From assembly GCA_023091735.1 (NCBI GenBank), contig JALKBU010000033.1:58815-122814 (forward strand): a stretch of DNA of 64,000 nucleotides, written 5' to 3'. Positions 32,890-44,206 of this stretch are shown in pieces. The notes beneath the pieces were generated by a model, which was not told the DNA's origin, did not search any database, and saw only the letters and a program-made list of their open reading frames with translations. Each line of letters opens with the position of its first letter. Position 1 is the first letter of the stretch. Position numbers and translations under genes: made by a program. The stretch comes from Trichomonas tenax. Lineage: Eukaryota > Parabasalia > Trichomonadida > Trichomonadidae.

Positions 32890-33310
32890 TCAGTTTATAT
32901 GTTGAAGTCATCAATTCAGCCATTTATCCCTATGGATGTTTTTGCTATGATAACGCAATTTCATTCTTAATTAATATACAACTTCAACATTGCATTAATA
33001 AAAAATTGAATTGTTGTAGAGTTGTTATATACTATTTTCTTTATAATGATAAGAAATAATAGGCTGGGGTTAAAATGTTTCTACCATAAAATGTATTCAT
33101 TATCGTCAACTTTAGTAATTCAAAAATTTATTCACAATCAAAACTAAAATAAATGATGCATTTATGCTAATAATTATCATTTGACCACAATTATATTTCA
33201 ATTTCAGAAAAATCATCAATATTTCGATAAGATTATAAGATATTTATTGATCAAAGAGTTCTAATCGTCAAGTTCATTAAAATATCATCATCGCTTCCGA
33301 AAATGGAAAA
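32890..33310. other. Intergenic region
   Basis: AT-rich; no gene seen. Confidence 0.5.
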
Positions 33311-33836
33311 ATGTCAATTTATATTTATTCAGATCCATCTGCAATTGAATTCTGCAAAAAATCTCCACTCCCACATGCTGGAAGTTGCTCCATGCGCTTA
33401 TCTGCCCCATTGTATTTGACTGCAGAAATCAACAACATCAGAAGACATGAATAAGAATCCAGTTGAAAGAGAACGTGAAACAAATGAAAATAAACAATTC
33501 ATAGAAAACATTCAAGAAACAGTAACAAATAATAGACCATTTCCAATGCCGGTTAGAAATAGAAGAGCAAGAATAATAAGATTATAAGTTATATATATTA
33601 TCGATTTTTATTTTTATTAAATAAATAACGAACAGTTGAACGAATTCACTCCAACAGAGAATTATCATCAGATTAAGAGTTACTTTGATATTATAGATAA
33701 TGCTATCCAAGTAGGTGATACCAATAGACGTTATGTACCATCTAAAGATCCATCTAATCCGAAAGATATTAAAGACAATGAATATTATAGAAAAGATAGA
33801 CCTTACACATATGAACATTTATTAAAGAAGACGTGA
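33311..33836 (+). pseudogene. Coding relic in three frames, possibly from a mobile element
   Basis: Three consecutive plus-strand pieces look like one broken gene: one beginning MSIYIYSDPSAIEFCKKSPL, a second beginning MNKNPVERERETNENKQFIE and ending in a basic PVRNRRARIIRL, and a third with YFDIIDNAIQVGDTNRRYVP and YRKDRPYTYEHLLKK. The first two overlap with a one-base frame change. The composition is that of a hydrophilic protein with a basic patch. I do not recognise the family; multicopy origin is a guess based on the decay and the neighbour at 33905. Confidence 0.4.
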
Positions 33837-33904
33837 AAAAGTAGTGAAAAACACAATTTTTTTACTTTTAGAATTTTCAGAAATTAACGTTATTTTTAAA
33901 ATAA

Positions 33905-34345
33905 ATGTTATTTTTTAATTCCTATAAAATGATGAGCAGAATTCAAGAAATGAGTTTAGCAGAAATTGAGAAGATTTTGGCTACTACAAACAGTGAAAGA
34001 AAAATCAAACATGATGTTTGCTTTAATAAGCAAAATAACTTTATACCGCAAGAAATTTTGTTCTCGGATGTTGATTCTTACGATTTTTCGAAAGGATTCA
34101 CTGTATTTTTGATATCTGAGGATTACGTTCATTTATATTTCGATTTCGATTCGATTCAATCTGAAGGCGATTTTTTAGACGTTTGGAATTGGCTCGATTC
34201 ACTCAAGCCTTCAATGTACAAAACAGTCGAATCTGCTTTAAAGATATCAATCATTCTTCTTAATTACTCGATAAGATCGTTCTTTCGAAGCTTAGGGATC
34301 TCAACGTCACCTTTATTGATCTCCAAAGAATGTGATGATCCTTGA
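33905..34345 (+). CDS. Short protein with a primase-like hhhDhD motif (tentative)
   Basis: A 146-residue open frame; the start could also be the tandem ATG at 33929/33932. Residues 45-85 read FTVFLISEDYVHLYFDFDSI and then GDFLDVWNWLDSLK. The Tyr-Phe-Asp-Phe-Asp run resembles the first catalytic motif of archaeo-eukaryotic primases, enzymes found in large viruses and Maverick-type elements. The rest of such a primase is absent, so this would be a truncated piece; the C-terminal 40 residues may be out of frame with the parent. The element relic just upstream on the same strand is consistent with one degraded element. Alternatively, an unrelated small protein. Confidence 0.35.
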   Translation: MLFFNSYKMMSRIQEMSLAEIEKILATTNSERKIKHDVCFNKQNNFIPQEILFSDVDSYDFSKGFTVFLISEDYVHLYFDFDSIQSEGDFLDVWNWLDSLKPSMYKTVESALKISIILLNYSIRSFFRSLGISTSPLLISKECDDP

Positions 34346-35503
34346 ATTAATGGTAAATAAGCATCGATGATACTTCTTGAAAGCATTTTTTGTTTTTTTT
34401 TAAAAAAAAAAAAAAATTAGATTTTTGGTTGAATATTTTTTGGTTATATCATTGTAGCATATATTTTTTCAAAGAAAGTTTTGATAACTTGTAAAACTTT
34501 GATAATTGAATGTATATGGTCTATAGATTTGATATTTATCAAAAATGTTATTCAATAAAATAAAATCCAAATATTTGTTATATTTGGATTATTTATATGT
34601 TTTTATGGTGAAATTCATCAATATTTTCAAAATGCAAAATTTTGACCTTTGAATTTCAAGAGTGAGGATTATAAGCCTAAAAGCTGTAGAGAATTAAAAT
34701 ATCGCAAAATTTCACATCAATAATAAAATGATCCCCAAATCGAAGCTCCACACAATTATATAATCTCTCCTCTCACTCCAAGTCATATACAACTATCATT
34801 CTCCAATATCTGCTAACAAAAACACCATAAATCTTTCAAAATGATGAAAATTTGAGATTTTAACCAATCATGAAATTTTTAAAAAATCTTCGAGATATGG
34901 GCTATACTGCTCATATATATACCAAATATCACATTCTCTAAGCGAAATAGTGAATTTCTAAAGTTTGGCTTTTTTTCAAAGTTTTTATTTTTTTTTTTTT
35001 TTTTTCAATACTGAGAAATTTGAAAGAAAAGTACAAAAAGTTTTTTTTGTTGCTCATTTTCATTTTTTTAGGGAACAGAGCTTCGGCTTTTGAAGTAATG
35101 TTCTGTTGCTGCATCTGACTACAATACAATAGGTGTTAACTGAATTGCTCGAAAAATTATTCAAATTTAATAAAATCTTTAAAAATCGACATAAAACAAA
35201 GTGATAAATTCTATGAACTATTAAATAACTTTTCAATAAGTCCCAAGCTTATACAATGGATATTAATTTTTATTAAAAACAATTTAACTTCAAAACTAAC
35301 ATTTGAGATTGCATATAATAATAAATGGATTAGTAATATAAGTTCCAATCATTGATGGTTCAAGAAATAACAATCGTTAAAATATAAATTCTTTTTCAAT
35401 CCAAAAGATTTTTAGATACCTTGGAAAGAATCAGAAGAAACAAAATATTACATATAATCAAGTTATCCACTAAAATTAAAAAGAAAATATTTTAAAATAA
35501 GTT
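34346..35503. other. Intergenic region with A and T runs
   Basis: No gene seen. A run of about 13 A at 34404-34416 and a T-rich run near 34988-35006. A 63-residue minus-strand frame across the T run is composition-driven and not credible. Confidence 0.55.
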
Positions 35504-38500
35504 CTAATTGAATAATGCCAAGTTATCCATTTCTACATCATTCTGAACATCTTTGTCATCTTGAATCCGATCAAACAATTGATTCTGCTGGAGCTGATCG
35601 ACCATCTGAGCTTGTTCAATTACTTCGCTTTGTATTCTTTGACCTGTTTGGAAAATATCAGGACTTATATTGTTCATGAAGCATCTTGTGTCAATTCCTC
35701 CATCATAATCCATTTCATCTTCTGATGCCATGTATTGTTCAGATGTACGACGCTTCATTAGCTTTGCACATTTCTTCTTCTTCAAGTAATTGACTTTGAG
35801 GCTCTTTTCCTTGCAAACTTCTTTCTTAGCACAGCAGAAATCGTCAGCTTCAGAATCATAATAGTCATCATTACTTATTGAAATATCATCCTCTTCAATA
35901 AATATACCAAGATTTGAAATGATCTCTGTTAATTCATCATCGTTGACATCAGGAAGATTCATCATAATCGATGGCTTGAAAATCTGAGCGATATCTGTCG
36001 CGTGCTGGAATTCTCGTGGTAACTTAGAGAGCTGTATTGTATGCTCTGGCTTGAAAGAAAGCGTAAGATGATCGAAAATAATATTGATAGTTGATGGACA
36101 ATTATAACATAGCGATGTATGCTTTGAGATGGCTTTAATAAGATAAGTCAATGATTGAACATTATCATCTTGCAAAACACACTTTTCGAATGATTCATCT
36201 GCATAAAACTCGACTTTGAGGAGCAAAGAGAGATACTGCTTCTTGCAAATTGCTGGTTTATGCTTCTCGATAGAGTCACAAATCTTTCTGCAGAATCTGG
36301 ACGTTGATGCCATTTCTTCCTTATCTTTGAACATTGTGAAAACATCACTGATTGTTGTTTCGATGCATGTGTAGAGGAGTTCGAGATTATGGAAACTCTC
36401 TGGGAATGGAGAACCTTTCCTCTTTCTTGCCGCATTTTCTTTGAGAATCTTGAACGAATAATTCTTGATTGTTTCAAGAGCTTTGACATATGCGTTGAAG
36501 CAATTTTCGAATTCATGATGCTTTGCGATGAAAGCAGTTGCGAATCTGATGAATGCCAAATTGTTTTCTCCTGCATTGAGTTTAGTTAATCCTTCTTCAA
36601 CGAATGGAGCAATTGTTGATGGTAAATCATTACCAAGATTCATGACCTGCAAGATTGTAACTGTAAGCTCTGTAATATGAGATTGATGAGAAACTAAACC
36701 GTGAAGAACAAATGAATCGACGCATTTTTCGAAAATATCAACCATATCCTTATGAATTGTCAATTTCGAAAGATTACGAGAAGCACTTTCACTCAAATAT
36801 GCCATTGGAAGAGCGTCTTGTCTGCAAAGATCCGAGTAAACAGGGTTTGCTGTCATTGTTGAAAACGCTCTGTCGTAGGATGTCAAAAGACAGAAGAAAG
36901 CGCACATTTCGTCTTCGCTCTTCTTGAATGCTCTATTGAAAATATCAATCATATTTGGAATTGCTTTACTAGATGATTCACACATCCTCATGTAATAGAC
37001 GCAATTTGCAACAACCGCTCTCTTGCAATCGAGGCTTTGATCAGCAACATACATCAAGAAATCAATTGATTTCTGAGGAATTGGATATCCAAACAAGAAT
37101 GGATCTGTCATCTTGCGAACGAGATGAATCAAAAAGTTATCAAGGATTCTGTATTTTCCTGTTATGATTTTATCAACGAGAGCAAATAGAAGATCCTTAT
37201 CATTGAATTCACCCAATGAACGTTTATCTTCGAAAGTGAAATAATGGAGTCCCATTGCTTCCAAAATGTTTTCAATATCCTTTGATAAAAGCAATAACAT
37301 GAAAATCTGTGATTGCTCTGAAGAATTATATCTTTCGTGGACCGTTGATTCAGCAAGATTTCTGAGCGCTTTGATGTTATTAAGGTGGCCGAGATTAAAC
37401 GTTGAGCAAAGCAAACATGCAGATGCATATTTGTTGAGTGTGTTAAAGCTGATATTATACTTTGAGAACCTCGAATCAATCTTACGTTGTGAAATATCAA
37501 CAAATAACATATCTAAAACCTTTGTGAATAAGGCGCTTTCGCCTGCAAGGAATCCGCATGTTTCCAAGAAGCTGGAATTGAGTGTTGACAAGGCATTTAT
37601 TGAGTCATAGAATAGCTTTGGATCGCATTTGTTGTATGCACGAACAACATCAATATAACGTTGAGAAATGATATCAGGACAGTTGTAAACGATTGGGAAT
37701 TGCTTCTCATAATCGAAGATATACTTCTCAGCTTTGAACTTGTATGGAACTTCATAGCCAATCTTTTTAGATAACTCATATTCTTTGTTAGCATCGTAGA
37801 ACCTATTTGCCGCATTCAGAACCATGTTATATTTGTCGTTCTTGATGTTGGAAATTGTTCTCTGGAAGTTTAATTCTTCTTTCAAGTTCTCATTCAATGG
37901 ATGCTGAATGAACTTAATATCAAAGCTGAATCCATCGAACGGATCTTTCTTGTTTCGTTTTTTGGCATCATCAACAATTTGATACTGGAATAGGTTTGCA
38001 ACAGCTTCATAATTAAATGAAATATTTGGTTTCAGTTGCTTTATCATTGGGAAGAGAGCTGGATTGTAAAAGATTCTAAATGATTGATGTTCAATTTGCT
38101 GATATTCATTCTCTAAGAACATATTGATTTTCATGACATTGCTGGCTTCATTTATTAAGAACTGCTGTATCTTTATGTACATCTTTGTAGAGTCTAATTC
38201 GTAATCGCTCTCTTTGTATGATTTTGTGAAGTTATGGAAATTCTGGACAAGCTCAAGCCATGCAGAATAGTTTGGCTGCATTGTATATTCATGGTTGTTG
38301 CTGATTGGACGGTATGAAGGAATTATTTCATTTAAAGAAATAGGATTCTTAACTATCAATATATTCGCAAAATCTGGAATTGGGAATGTGGATTTAAGAT
38401 TCATGTTTGTCTTTCTGGAATTCTTCCAATCAACATTTGCATAGAAATACTTTTGGATTCCATTCGATTGAAAATTCTTCAGTGGCAAATTATCGAGCGC

Positions 38501-40420
38501 TTTCATGACTTCTTTTGCCATTTTAGCGAATGGTTCATCTAAAGGAATACCATCAATATGAGTCGAAGTTACAATTGTGATAAGGATTGAGTTGAGAACT
38601 TCTGCAGGAACATGACAAATGCATTCTTTAACAATGCGAACAGGGAAGTCATCATCAATGCTGGAACCAATCAACATTGCAAGAGGATCTGTTGCAACTT
38701 CGTGTAATATCTTCATCCTGAATGATAAGTTTTGTGCACCTTTCATCCTTGTTAAGAATTGAAGAAGTCTCTCATAACATGAAATTGCGTGCTTCTTTAA
38801 TTCTAGATCATTCTTGCGATAAGATTCCAACAATATTTTATCAACAAAAGTCTTGTAGCTTGTGTATCCATTTGTCAAAATTTTGTCATCCTTTGATTCC
38901 CAAAACTTTGATGCCTGAAGATAAATCTCAACAATAGACATTTTAACTGTTGTTGGCTGTGGTTTTGTTGGCATCTTTCCAAGCATGAAGGAGTATTGAT
39001 CTAATGTTGATCTTTTACTTTCTGGGAGAACTAAAGCAATGTCTGAGACAGAACTGAATTTACAAAGAAGATGAACAAGTTCTTCAACTTGATTGTTTGT
39101 GATAACTTGAGCAAACTTTGATTCATCTGTTGGATGTCTGATAGCGCCAATGACGATCTTGTTTCTGATATCATCATCGATATATTCGATTAAATCAAAC
39201 TTCGATGAAACTGAATTCAAGATTTTAATAATCTGATAGCAAATGTTTGGATACATATTAGCATCTGTTATCAATGTTGGTTTCTTCTCAACGATCCTTT
39301 TAGCAACCTCGTTAATGAATTTAACGGCATCTTCAAATGTAATGTCAACTTCAATAGAATCAGATGATAAAAGAGAAGCAACATTATTGAATTGATTTGA
39401 GTTTCCTTTCTCAATGAAATCATTAACGGATGCTTCAACTGTCCATTCGAATAATATATCATAGACTCCATCTTTTGCATTCAATGCACGAAGGAATGTC
39501 AATAAGTGTTGTTTAGAGTGTGTTGAGAAGAAATTTGAAGTTACAATTTTTCGGAAATCTTCGTTTTTGTCTTCAATGGCTTTCTTGAGTTGGTGATAAG
39601 GATAACTTGGATCAGTGATATCATTTTCGATCAATTGTGCGATGTCAAGGTTTCCAATGAGCATTTGTTGTTCTTTGAAAAAGTAATTTGCAATTGATGT
39701 CGGAAACACTTTATAAAGTGGAAAATTAATGATCACCGAAACAAGAACCATTTTGCAATCATCGTCGAAAACATTTTTGTTCCAAATATCGATACAATTT
39801 GTTGGATAATGCAAAAGGTTATTAATCAAAGGAGATTTCGTATTAAGAGTCTGGACATAGTCAAGAACATTCTTTAAATGTTCAATCATGACATGCATTA
39901 TTGATGTTCTTTTGATTCTTAAGGGTAATCCTTGATAAAATTGTAAATCACGTTCTTTGATATCTTTGAAAGTGTGTTTGCCATCCAAAAGTTGCTTTAA
40001 CTTTGCTGTAATGGTTTGATCGTTATTAAGTTCATTTGTTGAGTATCTTGAATTCACAATTTTCTTTACGGTCTCAGTTGTTAAACAATTCAAAGCGCTT
40101 TCAACTGCTTCTTTGTATTTAAATGGATTTTGAATGATCTCTTCGGCTGCTTCTATGAAGCGAGGCTCGTTATCACAAATTTGTTCAATTTTTTCAAATA
40201 TTCTTGTCGAATTTGGGCATTTTTCAACATAAAGTAGGAAATTCTCCTTGGAAATGCCGCTGACGAACTTATTCATGTTTTCTGTGTCATTGAGAATTGA
40301 ATCAATTTTCTCATTATTCAAAGGATTGGAAGCGTAACGAATGAATTCGTCGTAGTTGGACTCATTGATAAGGTTAACGAGAACTTTTGCATCAGTGACG
40401 ACGGATTTCGTGCTGTACAT
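35504..40420 (-). CDS. Large helical protein of unknown function (1638 residues)
   Basis: A single open frame beginning MYSTKSVVTDAKVLVNLI. An initiator-like TCACT at 40431-40427 gives a 9-base leader, which favours this ATG over the TTG two codons upstream. Most of the protein is predicted to be helical with repeated leucine/isoleucine patterns, like an armadillo/HEAT-type solenoid, but I find no repeat I can name. The last 130 residues differ: an acidic patch (DDYYDSEADDF), a Lys-rich segment (KKKKCAKLMKRR) that could be a nuclear-localisation signal, a second acidic patch and a Gln-rich end. No membrane segments or catalytic motifs. It may be a large scaffold, possibly nuclear. Uninterrupted over 4.9 kb, so under selection. 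Confidence 0.8.
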   Translation of the reverse strand: MYSTKSVVTDAKVLVNLINESNYDEFIRYASNPLNNEKIDSILNDTENMNKFVSGISKENFLLYVEKCPNSTRIFEKIEQICDNEPRFIEAAEEIIQNPFKYKEAVESALNCLTTETVKKIVNSRYSTNELNNDQTITAKLKQLLDGKHTFKDIKERDLQFYQGLPLRIKRTSIMHVMIEHLKNVLDYVQTLNTKSPLINNLLHYPTNCIDIWNKNVFDDDCKMVLVSVIINFPLYKVFPTSIANYFFKEQQMLIGNLDIAQLIENDITDPSYPYHQLKKAIEDKNEDFRKIVTSNFFSTHSKQHLLTFLRALNAKDGVYDILFEWTVEASVNDFIEKGNSNQFNNVASLLSSDSIEVDITFEDAVKFINEVAKRIVEKKPTLITDANMYPNICYQIIKILNSVSSKFDLIEYIDDDIRNKIVIGAIRHPTDESKFAQVITNNQVEELVHLLCKFSSVSDIALVLPESKRSTLDQYSFMLGKMPTKPQPTTVKMSIVEIYLQASKFWESKDDKILTNGYTSYKTFVDKILLESYRKNDLELKKHAISCYERLLQFLTRMKGAQNLSFRMKILHEVATDPLAMLIGSSIDDDFPVRIVKECICHVPAEVLNSILITIVTSTHIDGIPLDEPFAKMAKEVMKALDNLPLKNFQSNGIQKYFYANVDWKNSRKTNMNLKSTFPIPDFANILIVKNPISLNEIIPSYRPISNNHEYTMQPNYSAWLELVQNFHNFTKSYKESDYELDSTKMYIKIQQFLINEASNVMKINMFLENEYQQIEHQSFRIFYNPALFPMIKQLKPNISFNYEAVANLFQYQIVDDAKKRNKKDPFDGFSFDIKFIQHPLNENLKEELNFQRTISNIKNDKYNMVLNAANRFYDANKEYELSKKIGYEVPYKFKAEKYIFDYEKQFPIVYNCPDIISQRYIDVVRAYNKCDPKLFYDSINALSTLNSSFLETCGFLAGESALFTKVLDMLFVDISQRKIDSRFSKYNISFNTLNKYASACLLCSTFNLGHLNNIKALRNLAESTVHERYNSSEQSQIFMLLLLSKDIENILEAMGLHYFTFEDKRSLGEFNDKDLLFALVDKIITGKYRILDNFLIHLVRKMTDPFLFGYPIPQKSIDFLMYVADQSLDCKRAVVANCVYYMRMCESSSKAIPNMIDIFNRAFKKSEDEMCAFFCLLTSYDRAFSTMTANPVYSDLCRQDALPMAYLSESASRNLSKLTIHKDMVDIFEKCVDSFVLHGLVSHQSHITELTVTILQVMNLGNDLPSTIAPFVEEGLTKLNAGENNLAFIRFATAFIAKHHEFENCFNAYVKALETIKNYSFKILKENAARKRKGSPFPESFHNLELLYTCIETTISDVFTMFKDKEEMASTSRFCRKICDSIEKHKPAICKKQYLSLLLKVEFYADESFEKCVLQDDNVQSLTYLIKAISKHTSLCYNCPSTINIIFDHLTLSFKPEHTIQLSKLPREFQHATDIAQIFKPSIMMNLPDVNDDELTEIISNLGIFIEEDDISISNDDYYDSEADDFCCAKKEVCKEKSLKVNYLKKKKCAKLMKRRTSEQYMASEDEMDYDGGIDTRCFMNNISPDIFQTGQRIQSEVIEQAQMVDQLQQNQLFDRIQDDKDVQNDVEMDNLALFN

Positions 40421-40426
40421 TTGCAA

Positions 40427-40431
40427 AGTGA
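40427..40431 (-). promoter_or_regulatory. Inr-like element (TCACT)
   Basis: Gene-sense TCACT with A+1 at 40429, leaving a 9-base leader before the ATG at 40420. Confidence 0.6.
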
Positions 40432-40735
40432 AGTGTCAAAATACTACAATGTAATTTTATAACCTTATTCCAATTTTGATCAAAAATTTTTGACAAGAGA
40501 CAGAAAAGTGCAATCTGAACGATATAATTTGTCAATTTTTTAAACAATTCGAAATGTCTATATTCCTTCCAAATTTTTACGGAAATATAACCGCATTATA
40601 TAATGTCGATAATTCATAATAAAATTAGGAAGTGAGATAATTTTCAAAATTTTATTATGAGGTAAAGGAAACTGTTTTATTATTGGAATTGAAGGTATTT
40701 CCTGATTTCCATTTCTTGGAATGAGAGAAATTTAA

Positions 40736-42006
40736 TATAGGGTGTGCAAGGGTGTGTTTAGCGCAGAAAGATTGGAGCAAATCTGAATCATTCTATTAAC
40801 ACATATATAATATACATCTATAACAACTTTTATATAGAGAAATGTGTCATATAATTTTGGCATTATGGTGGGATATAAAATCAAAATTGAGTAATTGAGC
40901 GGTTTCGCGGGAAAAATTGGCGCTAAAATGTTCATTTTTTTGATGTGACGAAGAAAGAATTTTCACTCTCTCTTCAAAAAATTTTTGAAATAATTTTTTT
41001 CTGCTATTATACGTATAGTATACCTCGTATATAATCTATGGATATACTCATAATTTTAACTGAATCTTAGGTTGCTGATAAGCAATCCCATAAATAGAGA
41101 CGGCTCGAATTTTAACAATCTGAGATGGGATTTTTTTGTTTTCATTACAGTCAACCTAATGATTGATAAAAGAAATAGACAATAGTTACCGTATATAATA
41201 GATAGAGTATTGATTATAATAACATTAGTAGATAGATGATTTATTAATGATATGAAAATGAAAATCTCGAAAGACATGTTTTCTCCGCAAACACAATTTT
41301 TTTGACAAAAATTTGATTCCCATCGAATATTTGCTTTAACATTAATTACTGAGATGTGCCAATTACTTTCCTTAGGGATACAACGCATCTATAGTTAATG
41401 GTCTATTACTTTCTGCAATTGAATGAAGTCAAGTTTGATGTATATGGTCAAAACAGCATTTCAATTACAAATTTGAACAATATGATGTAATTTTTTATTT
41501 TGATCTGATCAGATATTATGAAGGAAAACAACGATATAATATATATAAATAAGATATATTCTTATTGGATATTAACATTATATAGATTGTAGTTGATTGT
41601 GAACACAATATGACATCATGACAAATGATGAAAGTGTTTTCACTTTTTTTTTGAAATTTCAAAAAAATAATTCAGTTTCTCTTTTATTCAAGTTATACAG
41701 CCTTGATTTTTATTTTGCTCAATAGATTCCGATTCAGAATCGTTCGGCCTATCTATGCATATGCTTAAATTGATATGTACCTTACTATTGATCACTATAT
41801 TCAAGCAAGAGACAATTTTGATACCCAAATTGTGCAAAAAAATGACGGATATCAAAATTGTGATATTTGAGTGACTTATAATCGAAATAGAAACTTCAAA
41901 CCATAGCTATAATGCTTAAATTTGATAGTGTTTATAATGATGTTATTATAACATTTCAACTCATTCCCTATCTTTCTGCGCTAAACACACCCTTGCACAT
42001 CCTATA
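40736..42006. mobile_element. 1.27-kb non-autonomous element with 40-bp terminal inverted repeats
   Basis: Termini at 40736-40775 and 41967-42006 are inverted copies matching at 38 of 40 positions; the shared core includes TGTGCAAGGGTGTGTTTAGC. Both ends abut TATA (TATA then GGGTGTGC on the left, GCACATCC then TATA on the right), which suggests a TA or TATA target-site duplication as in Tc1/mariner-type or related DNA transposons. The interior has no transposase: the longest frames are about 110 and 67 residues and match nothing. It is therefore a MITE-like or internally deleted element that would depend on a transposase elsewhere. It sits between the 1638-residue gene and a BspA-like gene. 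Confidence 0.8.
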
Positions 42007-42204
42007 TAGGCTGGGGAAAAGCCATATATTTACTATTCTTATATGTTCCTATTTAATATTTGAGCATCATGGAAGTAAATAAGAATGAATTGATTGATTG
42101 GTTATAGAAATTCTGTTTTTAAAAGGATCAAAACTTATTAGATGTAAAAGCAAGTGATTGGAAAACTAATAAAAACATAAAAATGAAAAATTATGATGTT
42201 GCTA

Positions 42205-43245
42205 TTATAATAGAATCATAAAGGAAATAATGAATAATCTTTGTTGAGAATATGAAGTAAAGATTGTTGGACAAGGAATGATGTCAATAATTCCATATTC
42301 GGCTGCGGTGGCAACAACAGGATAGTTTGAGAATAAATTTGACGGATAACTCCCAGTGACACGAATTTCTTTGATATTGGGACAATTTTTAATAATACCT
42401 GTTCTTGAAAAATCTGACGTTCCAATATATGAAATAATTTTTAGATTTTTGCATTCAATAAAGGCTGTATCATCAATATTTACCACAGATTGAGGAATAA
42501 CAATTGACATGATGTTGGTGTGATAAAACAGGTGAGATAATATTGATTGAAGATTATTTGGAAGGATAATTTTAACTGGACCAGTCAATGCTTGGAATGC
42601 ATTTTGTTTAATTGTTGTTGCACTGGAAAGTGATAAATTGATATATCTAAAACTCGAACATGCATGAAATCCGAATTGTTCGATTGTCGAAAGATTTTTT
42701 GTTGCAACAAAACTGGTGATTAAATTTGCACCTGCAAATGCAAATTCTCCGATTGTTTCAATCATGTCAAAATTTGGAATATCAATGACATTGTTTCCTA
42801 TCTTAACAAGTTTACGAAAGTCTTTAGAAAACAAACAATTGTTTAATGAAGTTAATTTTGGATTGTTAGGATCGCAATTAATCACAGTGAGTTGAGGAGC
42901 TTGATTGAATGCATAACCTGTGAAATAAAACATTTTTTCGGGTATATTTAATTCGATCAATCCGGTCGAAATAAAACAATTAGATTGAATAGCAATGGGG
43001 TAATTGGGAAATTTAACTTTAGTCAGAGATAAGCAATTCTGAAATGCATTTGATTCAATTGTATCGATTTTCGTATTTGTTAAATCCAATTCTTGAATTT
43101 TGCAGTTTGTACATGCTTTGTATTGTACAGTTTTGATAACAACTGATTGATACGTTTCAGGAAGAATTAATTTTCCTTGGAGATTTTTGTTAAAAGATTT
43201 AATGGTTCCAGTCTTATTGTCATAATCAAGAATCCAGTTATCCAT
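42205..43245 (-). CDS. BspA-like leucine-rich-repeat protein
   Basis: A 346-residue protein beginning MDNWILDYDNKTGTIKSFNK, the longest and cleanest copy of its family in the window. LRR_5-type repeats run from about residue 45 to 320: units such as IDTIESNAFQNCLSLTKVKF, LIELNIPEKMFYFTGYAFNQ and IETIGEFAFAGANLITSF, with the usual asparagine or cysteine after AF. The C-terminus has LKIISYIGTSDFSRTGIIKN and PSNLFSNYP. No signal peptide or membrane helix, so a surface location, usual for larger BspA proteins, is not shown. An initiator-like TCATA at 43264-43260 gives a 17-base leader. Four other copies, at least three of them dead, lie at 5.5-9.6 kb on the same strand. Confidence 0.88.
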   Translation of the reverse strand: MDNWILDYDNKTGTIKSFNKNLQGKLILPETYQSVVIKTVQYKACTNCKIQELDLTNTKIDTIESNAFQNCLSLTKVKFPNYPIAIQSNCFISTGLIELNIPEKMFYFTGYAFNQAPQLTVINCDPNNPKLTSLNNCLFSKDFRKLVKIGNNVIDIPNFDMIETIGEFAFAGANLITSFVATKNLSTIEQFGFHACSSFRYINLSLSSATTIKQNAFQALTGPVKIILPNNLQSILSHLFYHTNIMSIVIPQSVVNIDDTAFIECKNLKIISYIGTSDFSRTGIIKNCPNIKEIRVTGSYPSNLFSNYPVVATAAEYGIIDIIPCPTIFTSYSQQRLFIISFMILL

Positions 43246-43259
43246 TTAACTTCTCATAT

Positions 43260-43264
43260 TATGA
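43260..43264 (-). promoter_or_regulatory. Inr-like element (TCATA)
   Basis: Gene-sense TCATA with a 17-base leader to the BspA-like ATG at 43245. Confidence 0.5.
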
Positions 43265-43578
43265 AACTAAATTATCATAAATAAAAGAGTTCCAAAAGAA
43301 CATTTTTATTTTTGACACTTTTTCTAGGTAATTCCAAAAATGAATCATTGTATTTTCAAAAGTACCATTCATAGTTTTGGAAAATGGATATAGTTCTATA
43401 TTGTGTATTAATCGTTCATTGTTCATTCCTTATTGATAAGTAGTGATAATCAATATATTCTTCAATGAAATGATATTTTGATATATTATTAATCTATAGA
43501 TTTCTTCATTAAAAAATTCGGACGATAATGCTGCTATTTTTTATAATAAAATTAAAAATTTTACTAAAAGAATAAATA

Positions 43579-43830
43579 TTAAACTGATTCTATATGAGTT
43601 TGGCCATTTGATTGTTCAATTGTTTTGAGAAGTGTATCTGTTCCATTTCTTCTTAGATAGATTTCAGTTCTATCATTGACATCTTCATCTATAACTGTAG
43701 CATTGTACTGAAAATCTTCATAGTATGCATATGTCAATGGATAACGTTTGTAATTCTTCATTATCGGATGTTTTCGTGAATTGTGAACATATGAGTGATC
43801 AATAGAGAACATGGACAGTTGTAATCGCAA
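43579..43830 (-). pseudogene. Coding fragment, possibly Ig-like repeat protein
   Basis: An 83-residue frame with YNATVIDEDVNDRTEIYLRR and LKTIEQSNGQTHIE, which looks like beta strands of an Ig-like or cadherin-like repeat. The intact-looking segment has no start context, and the upstream sequence changes frame. It resembles, in style, the broken Ig-like gene at 44563-45540 on the same strand and may be another piece of the same family. Weakly supported. Confidence 0.3.
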
Positions 43831-44206
43831 GCTCTGAAGGATAAATTATGTGTTTTTTGTTCTTTGTAAGGATGTCGGGTTGTCCCATTTCCAATGGTCT
43901 GGAGAGTTCGAGGACCAATGAGAAGACCACATTCAATTTTTTGCAGGGACGAAAAATAATTTTCTTGAGTCCCCCTGTTATAATTTTTTCTTAATTTTAT
44001 TATTATTTTGATCATTTTTATGCAAAAATATTGATGTTATAGAGTTTTTAATTAACACAATATATTTGAAAATACTTATAAGAGTGTTTTCACTCATTTA
44101 AATCCTTGTTTATCAATCAAAATATGCATTTTGTTCAAAATTTATTAAATTATATATGAAGACCATGGTCATATGATATATTTTATGCAAAGTTATTTTA
44201 TGCAAG

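Noticed and set aside
34938..35129. 63-residue minus-strand frame rich in lysine
   Set aside because: Created by reading across a long T run.
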